A stretch of 27,709 nucleotides of DNA, taken from assembly GCA_041675865.1 (NCBI GenBank), contig JBAYTA010000017.1, positions 1 through 27,709 of the forward strand, in the 5' to 3' direction. How positions within the stretch are numbered: the stretch's first letter is position 1; each line of letters opens with the position of its first letter. Shown here piece after piece: positions 25,750 to 27,709 of this stretch. The position numbers were made by a program, and so were the translations under genes. The notes beneath the pieces are model-generated. The model was not told the origin of the DNA and ran no database searches. It worked only from the letters and a program-made list of their open reading frames with translations. This DNA comes from DUVT01 sp041675865 (lineage in GTDB: Bacteria > Bacillota_I > Bacilli_A > ML615J-28 > CAG-698).

Positions 25750-26411
25750 TGCCAATTTCCTCCCCATGGTGGATTATCTAACTTCCAATTATACTTTGCT
25801 CCACCTTTTGTTTGTACACCACTTACTTGTAATCCTAATTGAAGAGAATAGTTCATAGGACTTGGGTTATATGTGTCCTCAAATGGAATTACAAATTTAA
25901 TTCTGTTTTCTATTATCTCAGTACCGTCTTCAATTCCTTTTACAGGAGTTTTATAATAGTAATATTCTGTTTCTTCATGATAAAACCAGTTTTCAGCTAA
26001 ATCAAATTCCGTCCTTGGGCTTAAAATCGAAATTTCAGTTTTATGTCCATAATGGTCTGTAATAGTAAGAGTTAATTGTTCAATAATTTTTACTCTTACA
26101 TAAGTATTTACATTACTTTTAACTAAAATATCAATATTTAAATATGAAATATAACGATTTGAATTTATATTATCTAAGTTAACAAAATAGACTCCTGATT
26201 TTGTTATCCCGGGGGAAATTTCAACCTCAGAAGCCTTAAGTTCGTCTTCACCATCTTTGGTAAAGTAAATATCATACTCTACTTCTACTTCACCAATAGT
26301 ACTATTATAATCTATAATTATTTCATTCAAAAGAAAAGCAACTAAGACTGTAGTTATTATAGTTACAATCAGCATAACTGATGATATAATTAACAAGATT
26401 TTTTTTCTCAT
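25746..26411 (-). CDS. Secreted or membrane-anchored protein of the SipW operon, TasA-like region possible
   Basis: A 221-residue protein with an N-terminal hydrophobic segment (about residues 4-28) and a beta-rich extracellular part. The stretch VRVKIIEQL...WFYHEETEYYYYKTPV resembles the C-terminal part of SipW-exported TasA-type proteins, but the N-terminus lacks their usual Ala-Trp/Tyr-Phe cleavage motif, so it may stay anchored as a signal-anchor protein. AGGGGTG lies just before the ATG. It follows the preceding gene after 4 bases and overlaps the giant protein gene by 4 (ATGA), implying coupled translation. It may be an anchor or assembly partner; that is inference. Confidence 0.65.
   Translation of the reverse strand: MRKKILLIISSVMLIVTIITTVLVAFLLNEIIIDYNSTIGEVEVEYDIYFTKDGEDELKASEVEISPGITKSGVYFVNLDNINSNRYISYLNIDILVKSNVNTYVRVKIIEQLTLTITDHYGHKTEISILSPRTEFDLAENWFYHEETEYYYYKTPVKGIEDGTEIIENRIKFVIPFEDTYNPSPMNYSLQLGLQVSGVQTKGGAKYNWKLDNPPWGGNWQ
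25758..25765 (-). promoter_or_regulatory. Ribosome binding site deciding the giant protein start
   Basis: GGGGAGGA on the minus strand, 8 bases before the ATG at 25749 and inside the coding end of the upstream gene. It argues for the start at 25749 rather than 25767. Confidence 0.8.
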
Positions 26412-26415
26412 TGCT

Positions 26416-26994
26416 TCACCCCTGAATCTGATCTAGAGTTATCAAAAAACTAGACAATTTTAAAGAATGCCCTTGCATATCTGTATTTATAATTTCATCT
26501 CCTATTATTCTAAAATAAAATTGGAGACTTGATTCTTTATAAATAACAAAATCTTCAAATAAATTTATTTCTTCATCAAATATAAATAAAGTTTCTTCTT
26601 CACTACTCTTTGGATTTACAAAATCAAATTTAAATGTATTCTTCATAATATCATCGCTGTAAATTATATTGATAGCATCAACTGATAAATAGCCAGGAAC
26701 AGATCCTAAATTTTCTATTTCTAATTTAAAGTGATAAATATTACCCGGTAGTACATTAGTAAGATTAATAGGTTCTTCAACAATACTATACTCTGATTCT
26801 TCTACATTTCCATCTTCATCAGTATCTAGACCAATATATAAGCTAGCAGAAACTTTTAAAGTCCCAGATTTAATAATAATGGGATCTGTTTTGTCAATAG
26901 CAATAAACCAAGCAAAAGTCACAGTAATTAATGTTATTAAACTAAATGTAAACATAATAAATAATCTAATAACTTTTGCCTTGTTTCTCATCAT
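26416..26994 (-). CDS. SipW-dependent TasA/camelysin-like secreted protein
   Basis: A 192-residue protein with a SipW-type signal: a hydrophobic segment ending in TVTFAWFIA (about residues 24-32), close to the AxF-type motif of proteins cleaved by SipW. The mature part follows the TasA/camelysin plan: SGTLKVSASLYIG, then LTNVLPGNIYHFKLEIENLGSVPGYLSV and a closing beta-rich segment. In Bacillus, TasA forms the matrix fibres of biofilms after SipW export. The gene overlaps sipW by 4 bases (ATGA). A second ATG at 26991 is better spaced from the GGAGG site and may be the true start (191 residues). It probably makes a fibre subunit or its cap; that is inference. Confidence 0.75.
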   Translation of the reverse strand: MMRNKAKVIRLFIMFTFSLITLITVTFAWFIAIDKTDPIIIKSGTLKVSASLYIGLDTDEDGNVEESEYSIVEEPINLTNVLPGNIYHFKLEIENLGSVPGYLSVDAINIIYSDDIMKNTFKFDFVNPKSSEEETLFIFDEEINLFEDFVIYKESSLQFYFRIIGDEIINTDMQGHSLKLSSFLITLDQIQG

Positions 26995-27452
26995 TTTCCT
27001 CCATCATTTTTCTTTAATTCTTTATAAATTTGTTTGATTATTATATAACAAAAAATTGAAAGAATAATTATTATCCATGGGTAAATGCTAGCAAACAATA
27101 TTCCAATTAAAGGTATTGAAAACACATATACTCCAATAACACTATCTATACTAATTGGTGAATCTAAACTATCATTAGCATCACCTTTAGTTATTATTTC
27201 TTCTCCATTAATTTCTTCTATTCTATGTAGTACTAACTTATCATTTACATTAAATGCTATAATATCATTTTCTTCTAAAGTTATATTATCATCATATATT
27301 TTTACAATTGCTATAGCATTTTTATAGATATTTGGAGCCATACTATCACTAATAACCCTATATGTTTTAAAACCTATTATATTTAAAACTACTATACAAA
27401 CTCCAAATATAATTATAAGACCAAGTACTATATTAGTTACTATTTTTTTCAT
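26991..27452 (-). CDS. sipW: SipW-type (Ser-His) signal peptidase I
   Basis: Membrane signal peptidase of the SipW branch, which uses a Ser-His pair like the eukaryotic/archaeal enzymes rather than Ser-Lys. Ser37 lies in SDSMAPNI, His76 in LVLHRIEE, and ITKGDANDSLD (Asp91, Asp97 region) forms the third conserved box. N-terminal (about 5-26) and C-terminal (about 107-140) membrane segments are visible. Length 153 is short but adequate. It should cleave the neighbouring TasA-like proteins during export. It starts 9 bases after the upstream gene without a clear ribosome binding site, so translation probably depends on coupling. It overlaps the next gene by 4 bases. Confidence 0.87.
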   Translation of the reverse strand: MKKIVTNIVLGLIIIFGVCIVVLNIIGFKTYRVISDSMAPNIYKNAIAIVKIYDDNITLEENDIIAFNVNDKLVLHRIEEINGEEIITKGDANDSLDSPISIDSVIGVYVFSIPLIGILFASIYPWIIIILSIFCYIIIKQIYKELKKNDGGK

Positions 27453-27461
27453 AAGTTTTAA

Positions 27462-27709
27462 TTAGCTTGGTAATCCTGAACTAAATGAATATTCCGCTAA
27501 TTCACTCCAAGTTACATGTTCTGCTTGTTTAGCTTCAAATATAAATTTGATTGTGAAAACATTGTTAGAAAAACTATTACCAACTTTTGAACCATCAAAC
27601 TTTAAAGTACTTAACACAGTTATAGTTTGTCCGCTATTTGGAATAACTGGATTACCTGAAGGCTTATAGTACCAGGCATTAGTTTCTGATTCGTGTTTTT
27701 CCCAACCAG
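27462..27709 (-). CDS. C-terminal part of a TasA-like SipW-dependent protein (cut by the window edge)
   Basis: An open frame runs from the window edge to TAA at 27464-27462, giving 82 residues. It contains AWYYKPSGNPVIPNSGQT, LSTLKFDG, and FEAKQAEHVTW near the end. This order (a Trp-Tyr-Tyr strand, a 'P..G.T' turn, and a final E-A-x-Q-A-E strand) is typical of the C-terminus of TasA/camelysin-type proteins. It lies 9 bases upstream of sipW in the same direction and so belongs to the operon. The N-terminus, signal and promoter lie outside the window. Confidence 0.7.
   Translation of the reverse strand, partial: GWEKHESETNAWYYKPSGNPVIPNSGQTITVLSTLKFDGSKVGNSFSNNVFTIKFIFEAKQAEHVTWSELAEYSFSSGLPS

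Noticed and set aside
249..27452. Genetic code 4 (TGA = Trp), as in mycoplasmas
   Set aside because: Trp is TGG throughout, and TGA ends sipW and the two genes after it, two of these in ATGA overlaps with the next start.
1..27709. tRNA, rRNA, insertion sequences or integration sites
   Set aside because: No cloverleaf, conserved rRNA segment, transposase or flanking inverted repeats were recognised by eye on either strand.

Overview
The window is strongly AT-rich, with close-packed genes, short intergenic gaps and clean sigma-A-type promoters (TTGACA/TATAAT-like). Every Trp I read is TGG. Three adjacent genes (sipW and the two small genes after it) end in TGA, two of those stops lying in ATGA start/stop overlaps, so TGA is a stop here (standard code). 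This suggests a low-GC member of Bacillota or the Acholeplasma/Izemoplasma side of Mycoplasmatota rather than a code-4 mycoplasma. The taxon is an inference from composition and gene style only.

Layout, left to right. (1) 1-248: no resolvable gene, then a promoter with a cre-like site. (2) 249-1871 (+): GPH-family sugar:cation symporter, ending in a strong hairpin shared with the convergent gene. (3) 1909-4389 (-): lipoprotein with three Ig-like (Big2) domains and a SpoIID/LytB domain. (4) 4577-7174 (-): large unrecognised protein combining RNA polymerase alpha-CTD-like and sigma region 4-like segments, with its own promoter. (5) 7264-9290 (-): two overlapping genes, an AAA15 ATPase and a RloB-type Toprim-like partner, matching AbiL-type abortive-infection modules. 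(6) 9388-12615 (-): probable operon of purine permease, cytoplasmic beta-lactamase-fold serine hydrolase and a four-TM protein. (7) 12768-14243 (+): GH20 beta-N-acetylhexosaminidase cut by one in-frame TAA near its C-terminus. (8) 14275-16921 (-): YebC-family protein, a possible PD-(D/E)XK-like protein and glycerate kinase. (9) 17066-18346 (+): lipoprotein with three Ig-like domains and a CHAP peptidoglycan hydrolase domain. (10) 18397-27709 (-): export/surface operon with the end of a TasA-like protein, a SipW-type signal peptidase, two small secreted or anchored proteins and a secreted protein of about 2,450 residues with GLUG-like repeats.

Themes. The cell envelope dominates: two lipoproteins of parallel design (three Ig-like domains plus a peptidoglycan-cleaving domain) and a SipW operon that probably builds a fibre or adhesin. 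Sugar and amino-sugar use is represented by the GPH transporter, the GH20 enzyme and glycerate kinase. A probable phage-defence pair lies next to the unusual alpha-CTD/sigma4-like protein. The best candidates for something undescribed are the SipW/giant-protein operon and the alpha-CTD/sigma4-like protein beside the AbiL-like pair.
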